Of a DNA stretch of 49,529 nt, positions 1 to 8,386 are shown piece by piece; the first letter of the stretch is position 1, and every line of letters begins with the position of its first letter. The notes below the pieces were generated by a model. It was not told the origin of the DNA, did not search any database, and was given only the letters and a program-made list of their open reading frames with translations. The position numbers were made by a program, and so were the translations under genes. Origin of the DNA: Flavobacteriaceae bacterium (lineage in GTDB: Bacteria; Bacteroidota; Bacteroidia; Flavobacteriales; Flavobacteriaceae); contig WUAI01000024.1 of the NCBI GenBank assembly GCA_009827225.1, positions 1 through 49,529 on the forward strand, given 5' to 3'.

Positions 1-2629
1 TTTTGGCATCTGCAAGACCTTCACGAGTGGCTACATTGCTCTCGATTTGTTGCAGATGATGTCCGTGAACAGTCATACCTAAATTCATAAAACTCGATTT
101 GAGCTTATGCGCCAGCGAACTCGCCCTCGTATAGTATTCTCTCTGTATACATTTCTGAAGACTTTGGTAGTCCTCTGGGGTAGTCTTTATAAAGATCTCT
201 AACAGGGAGATGACAAAGTCCTGATCGTTATCAAAGGTTTCCATGAGGACATTGAGTTCCACATTTTTGTTCTTTTCTGGGCCTGTCTCCTGCATTCCAT
301 CTTGAAAGTCTTGAGAATGAGGTTCCAGGTTTTCGTCTGAAATGAGCCAGAACAATACTTCCTTGATTGCATCTTCACTCAAAGGCTTTGTAAGATAGAA
401 ATCGATACCAGCTTTGATCGCATTTTTGCGGGCCTCAGGAAATACATCCGCTGAACAGGCTACGATCGGAATTTTGTTCAACGAAAATTCGTTCATCTCC
501 TTGATATGCTGAATCGCCTCAAAACCGCTCATGACAGGCATATGCATGTCCATTAAAATAAGGTCGTATCCTCCTTTTTGATTGGACAACATATCGATTG
601 CCTCCTTACCGTTCTCTGCAATATCTACTTCCACCTTAAGTCTCTTAAGCAACTGCTTTATGTAGAATTGATTCATTTGGTTGTCTTCAGCAACCAATAC
701 TTTGAGGCCTTCCAGTTCCTTGTCATGGGTAACATAGGTTTTCACCGAGTTCGCCATACTAACCAGGGAACTTTTCTTGTAAGGAATGTTGCAGGAGAAT
801 GTGGATCCCTCTCCGGGTGTACTCTCCGCATCAAAGGTACCATCCTGCAAATAGACCAATTCTTTAGTGATGGCAAGTCCAAGGCCTGTGCCGTCCGCAT
901 TTTCTCTATTTTGTATCTGGTAGAAGCTCTCAAATATCTTCTCAAGATTGTCGGGTGAAATGCCAATCCCGGTGTCCTGAACACTGAATTGAAGTTCATT
1001 ATGTTCATCATCCGACGACAATAGTCTTACGCTAACCTTAATGGAGCCTCGCTTGGTGAATTTGATCGCATTGCCTATAAGATTGTTCAGGATCTGATTC
1101 AATCGGTATTGATCTCCAATTACAATGTGTGGTACATCGTTGTCGAATTCAGTGATGAGTTCCAATCCTTTCTCACGAGCTTTGATCTCGAAACCGTCCG
1201 TTAAAGTTTCCACAACCTTTCTAAGGTTGAAATCTATGGATTGAAGTGTAAGTTTCCCGGCTTCAATCTTTGAAAAATCCAGGATATCGTTTACTATCGA
1301 CAAAAGGTTTTTCGCTGAAAAATCAATGCCGTCCAGATTTTTCCGTAAGCCTGCCACTTCGGTAATATCCCCTTTCTTAAGTATTTCTGTGAGTCCGAGA
1401 ATTACATTTAAGGGGGTCCGTATCTCATGACTCATGTTGGAAAGAAAAGTGGACTTCACTTTCGCTGTGCGCTCCGCCTGAATTTTAGACTCGCGAATGG
1501 CTTCCAACATATGTTTTTTATCACTGATGTCTTTCAGAAATATACTATAGGTAGGAACGGATTTCGAATAGTTGTTGGAGATGGAAATTTCATAGTCGAT
1601 GTCCTCCATACTGGAATCTTTCAACACGATCTCACTCCTTTTCCCGATCACGCGGTTGGGTTTACCCGATTGGGAATTCAACAGATCTTCGCTAAGCTGT
1701 AAGGAAAATTCGCGTGGTAGGAGATTCATGATGGAAGTCCCCTCTAATTTTCGGGGAAGCACATTTAATATTTTTTGAGCGTTATAGTTGCTAAATAGCA
1801 CTTTTCCAGCTGAATCGATCATAATATACCCATCGAGGATATTCTCAAAAATGTTCTTGTTCTGCTCCAGTTCCGAGGTGTGACTTTGGGTGGCGGCCCC
1901 ATTGCCGTTGATAGCGACCAGTTTACGAACAGGAGGATCGGGCTTCAGGGTGTTTTCTTCGGAAGGGATTAGATCCTCGATCGCACGTATCGTCTTGAAC
2001 CTGGGATATAAATTTTTGAATTCGATATACGAATTCTGATAGAAATTTTCTGCTTCCTCAACGCCTATACCAGGAATAAGGGATTTCTTGAGACTTCTTG
2101 AAATCTCTTTAAACTCCTGTAGTTTATTTACTCTTTCCACAATATTCAGGGTCGATGGAGGGGCTTCTGCCAAAGAGGGTCTTGATAAGTATTCCCGGCC
2201 AATGGAAGCCGTTTCCGGTCTCGAAATGAGAGAGTAGAACATATATTTCAGAAATAAATATGAAAAAAGCGTATCATGCTTTTTGTCAATCTCTAACAAG
2301 GGTAGAAACGGATCCGTTTGAAATAGTTCCGGGAATTCGTACCTGCATTCTTCTCTCAGTTTTTTCTGCGTGTTGATATATCGTGGGTCTTTGAAGACCA
2401 GGTATTGCTCCAGTTCCAGGTAGTAATACACCAGGTTGACGTTCGCCAAAAATTCAATTTCGGGATACCGGTGCTTTTCAATTCTGGATTCCAGTTCCTC
2501 AATTTGTCGTGAGGAGGAGCTTTTGTTGATTAGGTATTGAAGAAAATTGTCCCGTTTTTCTTTGATTAAATCCTGAACAATATCAATACCTTCATCTTTC
2601 GTAAAGAGACGAGTTAAAAGTGTACTCAT
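1..2629 (-). CDS. Hybrid sensor histidine kinase (PAS-HisKA-HATPase-REC-Hpt), C-terminus cut by window edge
   Basis: A continuous minus-strand frame runs from the ATG at 2629 off the left edge (about 876 residues visible). Domains in order: about 240 mainly helical N-terminal residues of no family I recognise; a PAS domain about 256-375; HisKA with the phospho-acceptor His401 in MSHEIRTP; HATPase with N box NNLIGNAIKFT (about 516), G1 DTGIGIS and G2 GTGLGLAI; a receiver domain with acidic pair AEDN, phospho-acceptor Asp694 in LILMDMHMP and Lys748 in LTKPLS; and an Hpt domain with His841 in LAHKLKSS. All phosphorelay residues are present, so it is probably an active His-Asp-His kinase. I see no signal peptide or membrane segment, which suggests a cytoplasmic sensor. 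The output regulator is not in the window. Ligand unknown. Confidence 0.93.
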   Translation of the reverse strand, partial: MSTLLTRLFTKDEGIDIVQDLIKEKRDNFLQYLINKSSSSRQIEELESRIEKHRYPEIEFLANVNLVYYYLELEQYLVFKDPRYINTQKKLREECRYEFPELFQTDPFLPLLEIDKKHDTLFSYLFLKYMFYSLISRPETASIGREYLSRPSLAEAPPSTLNIVERVNKLQEFKEISRSLKKSLIPGIGVEEAENFYQNSYIEFKNLYPRFKTIRAIEDLIPSEENTLKPDPPVRKLVAINGNGAATQSHTSELEQNKNIFENILDGYIMIDSAGKVLFSNYNAQKILNVLPRKLEGTSIMNLLPREFSLQLSEDLLNSQSGKPNRVIGKRSEIVLKDSSMEDIDYEISISNNYSKSVPTYSIFLKDISDKKHMLEAIRESKIQAERTAKVKSTFLSNMSHEIRTPLNVILGLTEILKKGDITEVAGLRKNLDGIDFSAKNLLSIVNDILDFSKIEAGKLTLQSIDFNLRKVVETLTDGFEIKAREKGLELITEFDNDVPHIVIGDQYRLNQILNNLIGNAIKFTKRGSIKVSVRLLSSDDEHNELQFSVQDTGIGISPDNLEKIFESFYQIQNRENADGTGLGLAITKELVYLQDGTFDAESTPGEGSTFSCNIPYKKSSLVSMANSVKTYVTHDKELEGLKVLVAEDNQMNQFYIKQLLKRLKVEVDIAENGKEAIDMLSNQKGGYDLILMDMHMPVMSGFEAIQHIKEMNEFSLNKIPIVACSADVFPEARKNAIKAGIDFYLTKPLSEDAIKEVLFWLISDENLEPHSQDFQDGMQETGPEKNKNVELNVLMETFDNDQDFVISLLEIFIKTTPEDYQSLQKCIQREYYTRASSLAHKLKSSFMNLGMTVHGHHLQQIESNVATREGLADAK

Positions 2630-2646
2630 GGGGGCTATTTTATAAT

Positions 2647-2662
2647 GAAGGAAAATTCCTTC
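2647..2662. promoter_or_regulatory. Short inverted repeat upstream of the sensor kinase
   Basis: Two 7-base arms, GAAGGAA and TTCCTTC, separated by two bases and centred about 25 bases before the kinase start codon. It could be an operator or just a weak hairpin in the leader. Only the symmetry is seen; no regulator is assigned. Confidence 0.3.
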
Positions 2663-2784
2663 AAAAACCTAATTTACGAAATAGGAAATAGCATCCTAAT
2701 AATCAACGATATATTCGTTATACTGTAATAAAAATCCTACAAAAAGTAAATTTTGTTAACTGTTTTTACACTATTGAGCATAAA

Positions 2785-2809
2785 AAAGGCTCCCACATCG
2801 GAAGCCTTT
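2785..2809 (-). terminator. Rho-independent terminator of pnp
   Basis: On the minus strand a stem of about 10 base pairs with one mismatch (AAAGGCTTCC pairing with the GGGAGCCTTT arm, loop of five) is followed by a T run, 19 bases past the pnp stop codon. It ends the rpsO-pnp transcript. Confidence 0.75.
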
Positions 2810-2827
2810 GTTGTAATTATGATCGAA

Positions 2828-5032
2828 TTATTTACGATCTCTGTTGCGGTTGTCGCGGTTTCTGTTATCCCTTCCGCGATTGTCTCGACGAGGAGGTCTT
2901 TCCTTATATCCTTCAGGTTTTGGAAGAATCGCCTTTCGTGAAACTTTTTCTTTTCGAGTTCGAGAATCAATTCCGAAATACTTCACATCAAAAACATCAC
3001 CCATGTTTACCACATCGGTCACGTTTTCCGTTCTTTCCCAAGCGAGTTCAGAAACATGCAACAGTACTTCATTTCCTGGTGCTTCCATATATTCTACTAC
3101 AGCTCCAAAATCAAGCAACTTTATTACTTTCACTTCGTAAACGCTGCCCACTTCAGGTTTGAAGGTGATCGAATCTATTTTCGCCAATACGGCATCAATT
3201 CCATCCTGATCGGTACCAAGGATCTCTACGATTCCTTCTTCAGTCACAGGGTCTTCATTAATTACGATAGTGGTTTTGGTTTCTTTCTGAAGTTCCTGAA
3301 TAACTTTTCCACCAGGACCAATAAGTGCTCCGATGTATTCTCCAGGAATAGTGGTTGTCACCATCTTCGGAGCATGAGGTTTCACATCCGGTTTAGGCTC
3401 GGCAATGGTGTCTGTAAGCTTTTCGAGTATATGCAATCTACCATCTCGGGCCTGCTGTAATGCCTGTATCAGGATCTCATAACTCAATCCCTTGATTTTA
3501 ATGTCCATTTGGCAAGCAGTGATCCCATCAGCAGTACCGGTTACTTTAAAGTCCATATCTCCCAAGTGATCTTCATCTCCTAAGATATCGGATAAAACAG
3601 CATATTTTCCATCCTCGCGAGAGATTAGTCCCATTGCGATTCCGGAAACCGGTTTCTTCATTTGCACTCCTGCATCCATCAATGCCATGGTACCGCTACA
3701 AACGGTCGCCATGGAAGATGATCCATTAGACTCCAATACTTCACTTACCACTCGAACGGTATAAGGACAATCCTCAGGGATCATGCCTTTAAGTGCTCGT
3801 TGCGCCAAATTACCGTGTCCTACTTCTCGTCGGGAAGTTCCACGAATAGGTCGTGCTTCACCAGTGGAGAATGGAGGGAAATTATAGTGCAGGTAGAAAG
3901 TCTCTTCTCCTTCATGAGACGGCATGTCAATTTGATTGGCCTCTCTGGAAGTACCCAGAGTTACCGTGGCTAGTGCCTGAGTCTCTCCTCGGGTGAATAC
4001 AGAAGAACCGTGCGTAGAGGGTAGATAATCGATTTCACACCAAATGGGTCTGATCTCAGTCGTTTTTCTACCATCCAATCGAAGTCCTTCATCCAAAGTT
4101 AAGTTTCGAATTGCTTCCTTTTCGGCTTTCGCCACATATTTGTGAATCAATTTCCCTAACTCATCTTGTTCTTCTTCAGAAAAAGCGTTAAACACTTCTT
4201 CCTTTATTTCGCTGAATGCTTGTCCGCGTTCATGCTTTGAAGATCCTGCTTTCGCCACGTTATAGGTTTTATCGTAAACCATATCATAGATCTTCTTTTC
4301 TAGCGCTTCATCTTCTGCAGCAGGATCGTATTCACGCACTTCCTTTTTTCCAAACGCTTCTGCCAATCGCATTTGAGCAGCACATTGTACCTTGATGGCT
4401 TCATGTGCAAATTTGATGGCTTCTGTCATTTCTTCTTCGGAAATCTCATCCATCTCACCTTCCACCATCATCACGGAATCTGCGGAAGCACCAATTACCA
4501 TATCGATGTCGCTTTCTTCCAATTGCGCTCTTGATGGATTGATTATCAACTCTCCATTAATTCTTCCTACTCTTACTTCGGAAATAGCACATTCGAAGGG
4601 GAAGTCGGATAATTGAATTGCCGCTGAAGCCGCTAGTCCGGCCATTGCATCCGGCATTACATCTTCGTCGTGAGACATCAACTGGATCATCACCTGAGTT
4701 TCTGCATGATAATCTTTAGGGAAAAGCGGACGTAATACTCGGTCTACCAAACGCATGGTTAAAATTTCACCATCGCTGGGACGCGCTTCTCTTTTGAAGA
4801 ATCCTCCGGGATATCTTCCTGCCGCTGCAAATTTTTCACGATAGTCTACCGTAAGAGGCAGAAAATCTACGTCGGAAGCATGGTAGTTAGAAACTACAGT
4901 ACAAAGGAGCATACATTTTCCAGATTGTACCACGACGCTTCCATGAGCCTGTTTGGCTAATTTTCCGGTTTCAAGCGTAATGGTACGCCCGTCACCAAGG
5001 TCTATGACCTCTTTAAATACTTTAGGTATCAT
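2828..5032 (-). CDS. pnp: Polyribonucleotide nucleotidyltransferase (PNPase)
   Basis: Phosphorolytic 3'-5' exoribonuclease of mRNA decay, 734 aa, close to the family length. The first RNase PH-like domain starts at the N-terminus with [20 protein letters not shown]. The second carries [15 protein letters not shown] and the acidic catalytic region [20 protein letters not shown] domain (about 559-626) holds [12 protein letters not shown] and an S1 domain (about 627-696) holds DFGAVVEY. The last 20 or so residues are a basic Arg/Asp/Asn-rich tail built on RDNRN units, probably RNA-binding and disordered. It lies downstream of rpsO on the same strand, the classical rpsO-pnp order, with about 190 bases between them that fold into a strong hairpin. 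PNPase is likely to control its own mRNA there, by analogy with enterobacteria. Confidence 0.98.
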   Translation of the reverse strand: MIPKVFKEVIDLGDGRTITLETGKLAKQAHGSVVVQSGKCMLLCTVVSNYHASDVDFLPLTVDYREKFAAAGRYPGGFFKREARPSDGEILTMRLVDRVLRPLFPKDYHAETQVMIQLMSHDEDVMPDAMAGLAASAAIQLSDFPFECAISEVRVGRINGELIINPSRAQLEESDIDMVIGASADSVMMVEGEMDEISEEEMTEAIKFAHEAIKVQCAAQMRLAEAFGKKEVREYDPAAEDEALEKKIYDMVYDKTYNVAKAGSSKHERGQAFSEIKEEVFNAFSEEEQDELGKLIHKYVAKAEKEAIRNLTLDEGLRLDGRKTTEIRPIWCEIDYLPSTHGSSVFTRGETQALATVTLGTSREANQIDMPSHEGEETFYLHYNFPPFSTGEARPIRGTSRREVGHGNLAQRALKGMIPEDCPYTVRVVSEVLESNGSSSMATVCSGTMALMDAGVQMKKPVSGIAMGLISREDGKYAVLSDILGDEDHLGDMDFKVTGTADGITACQMDIKIKGLSYEILIQALQQARDGRLHILEKLTDTIAEPKPDVKPHAPKMVTTTIPGEYIGALIGPGGKVIQELQKETKTTIVINEDPVTEEGIVEILGTDQDGIDAVLAKIDSITFKPEVGSVYEVKVIKLLDFGAVVEYMEAPGNEVLLHVSELAWERTENVTDVVNMGDVFDVKYFGIDSRTRKEKVSRKAILPKPEGYKERPPRRDNRGRDNRNRDNRNRDRK

Positions 5033-5080
5033 TTTAATTGTTTTTCATTTGTTCTTAGGCAAACAATGCCATTGAACTAT

Positions 5081-5149
5081 TAGTTTTTGGTCTGTGTCTG
5101 TCGATCAGACACGCGTTGTTGTGTTGTTGTGGTGACCAATGAAAAACTA
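5081..5149 (-). promoter_or_regulatory. Structured leader of pnp (long hairpin between rpsO and pnp)
   Basis: Outer arms TAGTTTTT (5081-5088) and AAAAACTA (5142-5149) pair over eight bases. They extend through GGTC/GACC across a four-base bulge. Inside is a perfect seven-pair hairpin, GTGTCTG with CAGACAC (5094-5112, loop TCGAT). It lies in the 5' leader of pnp. In enterobacteria a hairpin at this place is cut by RNase III and mediates PNPase autoregulation; that role here is inference. Confidence 0.5.
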
Positions 5150-5198
5150 AAGGGTAGCTTTTTCTATGTACAGTTTCAGAATACTCTGAAAAATATAA

Positions 5199-5216
5199 AG
5201 GGGGCATGAGCCCCCT
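5199..5216 (-). terminator. Hairpin after rpsO, possible partial terminator
   Basis: AGGGGGC and GCCCCCT pair perfectly around a four-base loop, just downstream of the rpsO stop. On the minus strand the downstream tract is T-rich (TTTATATTTTT) but not a clean U run. It may stop part of the transcription, or protect the rpsO 3' end while allowing read-through into pnp. Confidence 0.45.
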
Positions 5217-5223
5217 GAAATTC

Positions 5224-5493
5224 TTACTTACGTAATCCTAATTCTTTAACGATCGCACGATATCTCATGATATCTTTCTTCATTAGATAATCCAATAAAG
5301 AACGACGCTTACCTACTAATTTTACCAAAGAACGCTCAGTGTTATAGTCCTTGTGGTTTTTTTTCAGGTGCTTTGTTAAATGATCAATGCGATAAGTAAA
5401 TAACGCAATCTGACCCTCTGCGGAACCGGTGTCCGTTTTAGACTTTCCGTGTTTTGCAAAGATTTTTTCTTTTTCTTCTGGTGCTAAATACAT
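5224..5493 (-). CDS. rpsO: 30S ribosomal protein S15
   Basis: 89-residue S15, which binds 16S rRNA in the platform of the small subunit. The family core is plain: KHGKSKTDTGSAEGQIALFT, then RIDHLTKHLKKNHKDYNTER, then LVGKRRSLLDYLMKKD. The start at 5493 (MYLAPEEKEK) gives the usual length. A longer in-frame start at 5553 is rejected because it would add 20 residues absent from the family and because a -7 promoter element lies across it at 5551-5558. It is followed by pnp in the same orientation. Confidence 0.98.
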   Translation of the reverse strand: MYLAPEEKEKIFAKHGKSKTDTGSAEGQIALFTYRIDHLTKHLKKNHKDYNTERSLVKLVGKRRSLLDYLMKKDIMRYRAIVKELGLRK

Positions 5494-5550
5494 GCCAATA
5501 TTATTTAAATGATTTTTATGTACCCGAATGCCTTCGTGGCAATCAGGCTG

Positions 5551-5558
5551 CAAAATTA
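5551..5558 (-). promoter_or_regulatory. Candidate -7 element of rpsO (TAATTTTG)
   Basis: Read on the minus strand, TAATTTTGCA matches the Bacteroidota -7 consensus TAnnTTTG. It would start transcription roughly 50 bases ahead of the rpsO start at 5493. No good -33 TTG is seen at standard spacing. Confidence 0.5.
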
Positions 5559-5665
5559 AGAAAAGAAAATGAATAAATCTTAAAATTATTCAAATATCAA
5601 AATATAATTAATTCAAATTGTGTGCGTTCTAGTATTCGACAAACCCAAACCTAAATCTAATTGTG

Positions 5666-6487
5666 ATGAACAAAAAAGTTAGAATTTACCTATTTGCCAC
5701 TATTTACGCATTCGGATTCACGCTGGTAAGTTGTGATAAAGATAACGATTCGAACAACAATACGACCTTTTCAGCAGAAAACGCTGCCCTTGCCGCTAAA
5801 ACGGACGCTACGGTAGATGGAACCATGAATATTCTGGAGACCGGTTACGACGAAAATGTAGACGGAACCAGAACAGCAGTATCTCTTTTTCCGGAATGTA
5901 CTGTAATTACTATCGTTACCTCAGGGAATGGAGGTACTATCACCCTGGACTTTGGAGACGGATGCCAGCTGAATAACGGAGCCACAGTTACCGGAGTTGT
6001 AGAATTGGCCTATGGACCTATCGATGGTGGAACCCGTACTATAGATTACACCTTTCAGAATTTTACCTATAATAATAACGGCGTTACCGGAGGCGGTCAG
6101 ATCGTAAGAAGGATTGCCAATGCCAATGGAAACCCTGAGTCTACAGTGAATGAGACCATTGTTGTTTCATTTCCTGACACGGAAGTGACGGCAACCAGGG
6201 TGGGAGAGCGCATTTCTGAGTGGGTAGAAGGAGTAGGTTCCGGTACCTGGCTCGATAATGTGTTTCATATCAATGGAAACTGGAATACGACATTTACCAA
6301 TGGCTTTGAACGCGACGGTGAGGTTACCGAAACTCTAGTCTGGGAACTGAATTGTCTGTATTTGGTGAGTGGAGAAATAGAAGTCACTCAGGACGGATTT
6401 ACCGGAAGTATCAATTACGGTGACGGCACCTGCGATAACCTGGCAACACTAACCATCAACGGTCAGGATTACCCCATCTTTTTATAA
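5666..6487 (+). CDS. Lipoprotein of unknown function, first of a tandem paralogous pair
   Basis: 273 aa from the ATG at 5666 (an in-frame GTG lies one codon upstream). A lipoprotein signal peptide ends in the lipobox LVSC, followed by an Asp/Asn/Ser-rich linker, so the protein is lipidated, probably at the outer membrane. The rest is Thr/Gly-rich and beta-like. An internal duplication of a DFGDG-C or NYGDGTC motif appears (ITLDFGDGC near residue 95; SINYGDGTCDN near the C-terminus), together with EWVEGVGSGTWLDNV. The next gene on the same strand is clearly a paralog. It has its own terminator. I do not recognise a named family; no catalytic motif is visible. Confidence 0.85.
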   Translation: MNKKVRIYLFATIYAFGFTLVSCDKDNDSNNNTTFSAENAALAAKTDATVDGTMNILETGYDENVDGTRTAVSLFPECTVITIVTSGNGGTITLDFGDGCQLNNGATVTGVVELAYGPIDGGTRTIDYTFQNFTYNNNGVTGGGQIVRRIANANGNPESTVNETIVVSFPDTEVTATRVGERISEWVEGVGSGTWLDNVFHINGNWNTTFTNGFERDGEVTETLVWELNCLYLVSGEIEVTQDGFTGSINYGDGTCDNLATLTINGQDYPIFL

Positions 6488-6508
6488 TACCTCACAAACC
6501 TCATATAT

Positions 6509-6538
6509 AAAGGCTTTCCTGTTCGGAAGGCCTTTTTT
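6509..6538 (+). terminator. Terminator after the first lipoprotein gene
   Basis: AAAGGCTTTCC and GGAAGGCCTTT form an imperfect stem with a five-base loop followed by a long T run, about 20 bases after the stop codon. Confidence 0.8.
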
Positions 6539-6616
6539 TGCATTTTTTTTAGAATTGGTTTTAAACCTTTCTGAACTGTCATGGTCATAAGGGCATAACT
6601 CTTAAATGTAAATACC

Positions 6617-7456
6617 ATGAAAACAAATTTATTGAAGATGGGAACCATCGTTACTTTAAGTGTAAGCATGTTTCTTACTTCATGTAGCAAGGACGATGAT
6701 TCAACTGTGACGGAGGACACACTTACCTCAGAATTAACGGCAGAGCAATCTAAAATGACGGCCGAAGCAGAGCAGGCTTCGGACGAGGTTTTTGACCTTT
6801 TGGATATGGCCTATGCCGAGCAGGAAGAAGATGCCAATCGAAATGCCAGTCTGTTCACAAGTTGTGTCAGTATTACTCTCAGTTATGAAAATGGTACGAC
6901 TTTCATTACGCTCGACTTTGGTTTGGGATGTGAATTGAATAACGGTGCAATTGTATCCGGAATTGTAAACCTTAGTTACGGCCCTATCGTTGCTGGTACG
7001 CGAACCATTACCTATACTTTCGACGACTTTACTTACAATAACAAAGGTGTAGCGGGAGGAGGCACCATTTACAGGCAGAGAAACAATGCTAATGGCAATC
7101 CTCAGTCTACTGTAAATAAAGCCATTGAAATCACTTTTCAAAATGGTGTAGTAGCTGATGTGAACGGAACTAGAGTGGCTGAATGGATCGAGGGAGTAGG
7201 TAGCGGGACCTGGTTGGACAATGTGGTGTTGGTTACCGGAGACCGTGATATTGAATTCAGTTCAGGCTTTACTCATTCGGCATTGGTTACCGAAGCATTG
7301 CGAAGAGAAGCAATTTGCCCCTATTTCGTGAGTGGAACCATAGAAATTACCCGGAATAATGGTGAAGGTACACTTGATTTTGGGGATGGTACCTGCGATA
7401 ACCAAGCCCTATTAACCGTAAACGGTCAGGAAATAGTTATCATTCTTGGTAATTAG
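6617..7456 (+). CDS. Lipoprotein of unknown function, second of a tandem paralogous pair
   Basis: 279 aa. The signal peptide ends in a lipobox-like FLTSC with the acceptor Cys at about residue 23, followed by SKDDDS. It shares most landmarks with the preceding gene in the same order: ITLDFGLGCELNNGA, GTRTITYTFDDFTYNN, NANGNPQSTVN, EWIEGVGSGTWLDNV and DFGDGTCDNQALLTVNGQ. An insertion-like acidic stretch (AEQSKMTAEAEQASDEVFD) follows the lipobox and could form a helix. It sits 129 bases after its paralog, behind that gene's terminator, so it probably has its own promoter. The function is unknown; tandem duplication is the safest statement. Confidence 0.85.
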   Translation: MKTNLLKMGTIVTLSVSMFLTSCSKDDDSTVTEDTLTSELTAEQSKMTAEAEQASDEVFDLLDMAYAEQEEDANRNASLFTSCVSITLSYENGTTFITLDFGLGCELNNGAIVSGIVNLSYGPIVAGTRTITYTFDDFTYNNKGVAGGGTIYRQRNNANGNPQSTVNKAIEITFQNGVVADVNGTRVAEWIEGVGSGTWLDNVVLVTGDRDIEFSSGFTHSALVTEALRREAICPYFVSGTIEITRNNGEGTLDFGDGTCDNQALLTVNGQEIVIILGN

Positions 7457-7476
7457 TTGATTAGTTGGTTTCTGTT

Positions 7477-7505
7477 AGCGGCTCATTTTTGAGCCGCTTT
7501 TTTTA
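7477..7505 (+). terminator. Terminator after the second lipoprotein gene
   Basis: Perfect eight-pair stem AGCGGCTC/GAGCCGCT with a six-base loop, followed by seven or more T. Its T tract reaches the stop codon of the convergent accD. Confidence 0.9.
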
Positions 7506-8369
7506 TGCCGTTTTTTCCCGTAACGGACGATTTTGAATCAAATCAAGGTATAAATTGATGTTTCGCTTGAGATCTTTTCGGTGACTGATAAAATCCAGGA
7601 AACCGTGATCCAAAACAAACTCTGCAGTTTGAAAACCTTCCGGAAGTTCTTTACCAGTGGTATCTCTCACAACTCGAGGCCCTGCAAATCCAATTAAGGC
7701 CCCCGGCTCACTGATATTGATATCTCCCAACATCGCAAAAGAAGCCGTAGTTCCTCCCGTGGTAGGATCGGTACAAAGAGAGATATAAGGAATCTTGGCC
7801 TCCGCCAATTGTGCCAATTTCGCACTGGTCTTCGCTAATTGCATCAGGGACAATGCTGCTTCCATCATACGTGCTCCTCCACTTTTGGAAATCATTAAAA
7901 ATGGAATTTTCTTTTTTCGGGAGTATTCCGCAGCGCGAGCGATCTTTTCACCTACCACACTACCCATGGAACCACCGATAAAACTAAAGTCCATACATGC
8001 GACCACAAGATCTTCACCCATGGATTTTCCAACTGCGGTTCGAACAGCATCCTTTAATCCTGTTTTATCCTGTGCAGTTTTTAATCGATCCGTATATTTT
8101 TTGCTGTCTTCAAAACCAAGCGGGTCTTTAGAAGTAAGATTTTTATCCAGCTCTTTAAATTCGTTATCATCGAAAAGGATCTCGAAATATTCTTTACTCC
8201 CAATTCGAACATGATAGCCATCCTCCGGGCTCACATAAAAGTTCTTTTCAAGTTCTTCCGCATCAACTATCTTCCCGGTAGGAGATTTGTACCATAACCC
8301 TTTTGGCACATCTTTCTTTTCTTCTGTAGGGGTCTGGATTCCTTTTTTAGTTCTTTTAAACCAAGCCAT
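7503..8369 (-). CDS. accD: Acetyl-CoA carboxylase, carboxyltransferase beta subunit
   Basis: 288 aa. With AccA it transfers the carboxyl group from biotin to acetyl-CoA, the first step of fatty acid synthesis. The crotonase-like core is well conserved: [55 protein letters not shown] and [14 protein letters not shown]. The N-terminal segment that in E. coli is a four-Cys zinc ribbon keeps its frame ([12 protein letters not shown] about 22-33, [11 protein letters not shown] about 45-55) but has no Cys. The zinc is therefore probably absent, as I recall for related flavobacteria. It lies 17 bases downstream of fbaA on the same strand, so co-transcription is likely. Confidence 0.97.
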   Translation of the reverse strand: MAWFKRTKKGIQTPTEEKKDVPKGLWYKSPTGKIVDAEELEKNFYVSPEDGYHVRIGSKEYFEILFDDNEFKELDKNLTSKDPLGFEDSKKYTDRLKTAQDKTGLKDAVRTAVGKSMGEDLVVACMDFSFIGGSMGSVVGEKIARAAEYSRKKKIPFLMISKSGGARMMEAALSLMQLAKTSAKLAQLAEAKIPYISLCTDPTTGGTTASFAMLGDINISEPGALIGFAGPRVVRDTTGKELPEGFQTAEFVLDHGFLDFISHRKDLKRNINLYLDLIQNRPLREKTA

Positions 8370-8386
8370 GCCTTAAAATTTTTGGA

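Noticed and set aside
578-1702. Plus-strand open frames inside the sensor kinase region (578-958 and 1427-1702)
   Set aside because: They are shadows of the minus-strand kinase, whose domains read through without interruption; their translations have no recognisable family.
2844-3460. Overlapping plus-strand frames over the 3' part of pnp
   Set aside because: Antisense to a fully conserved PNPase; mutually overlapping and without family features.
5494-5553. Twenty-residue N-terminal extension of ribosomal protein S15
   Set aside because: The family starts at MYLAPEEK, and a -7 promoter element covers the upstream ATG at 5553.
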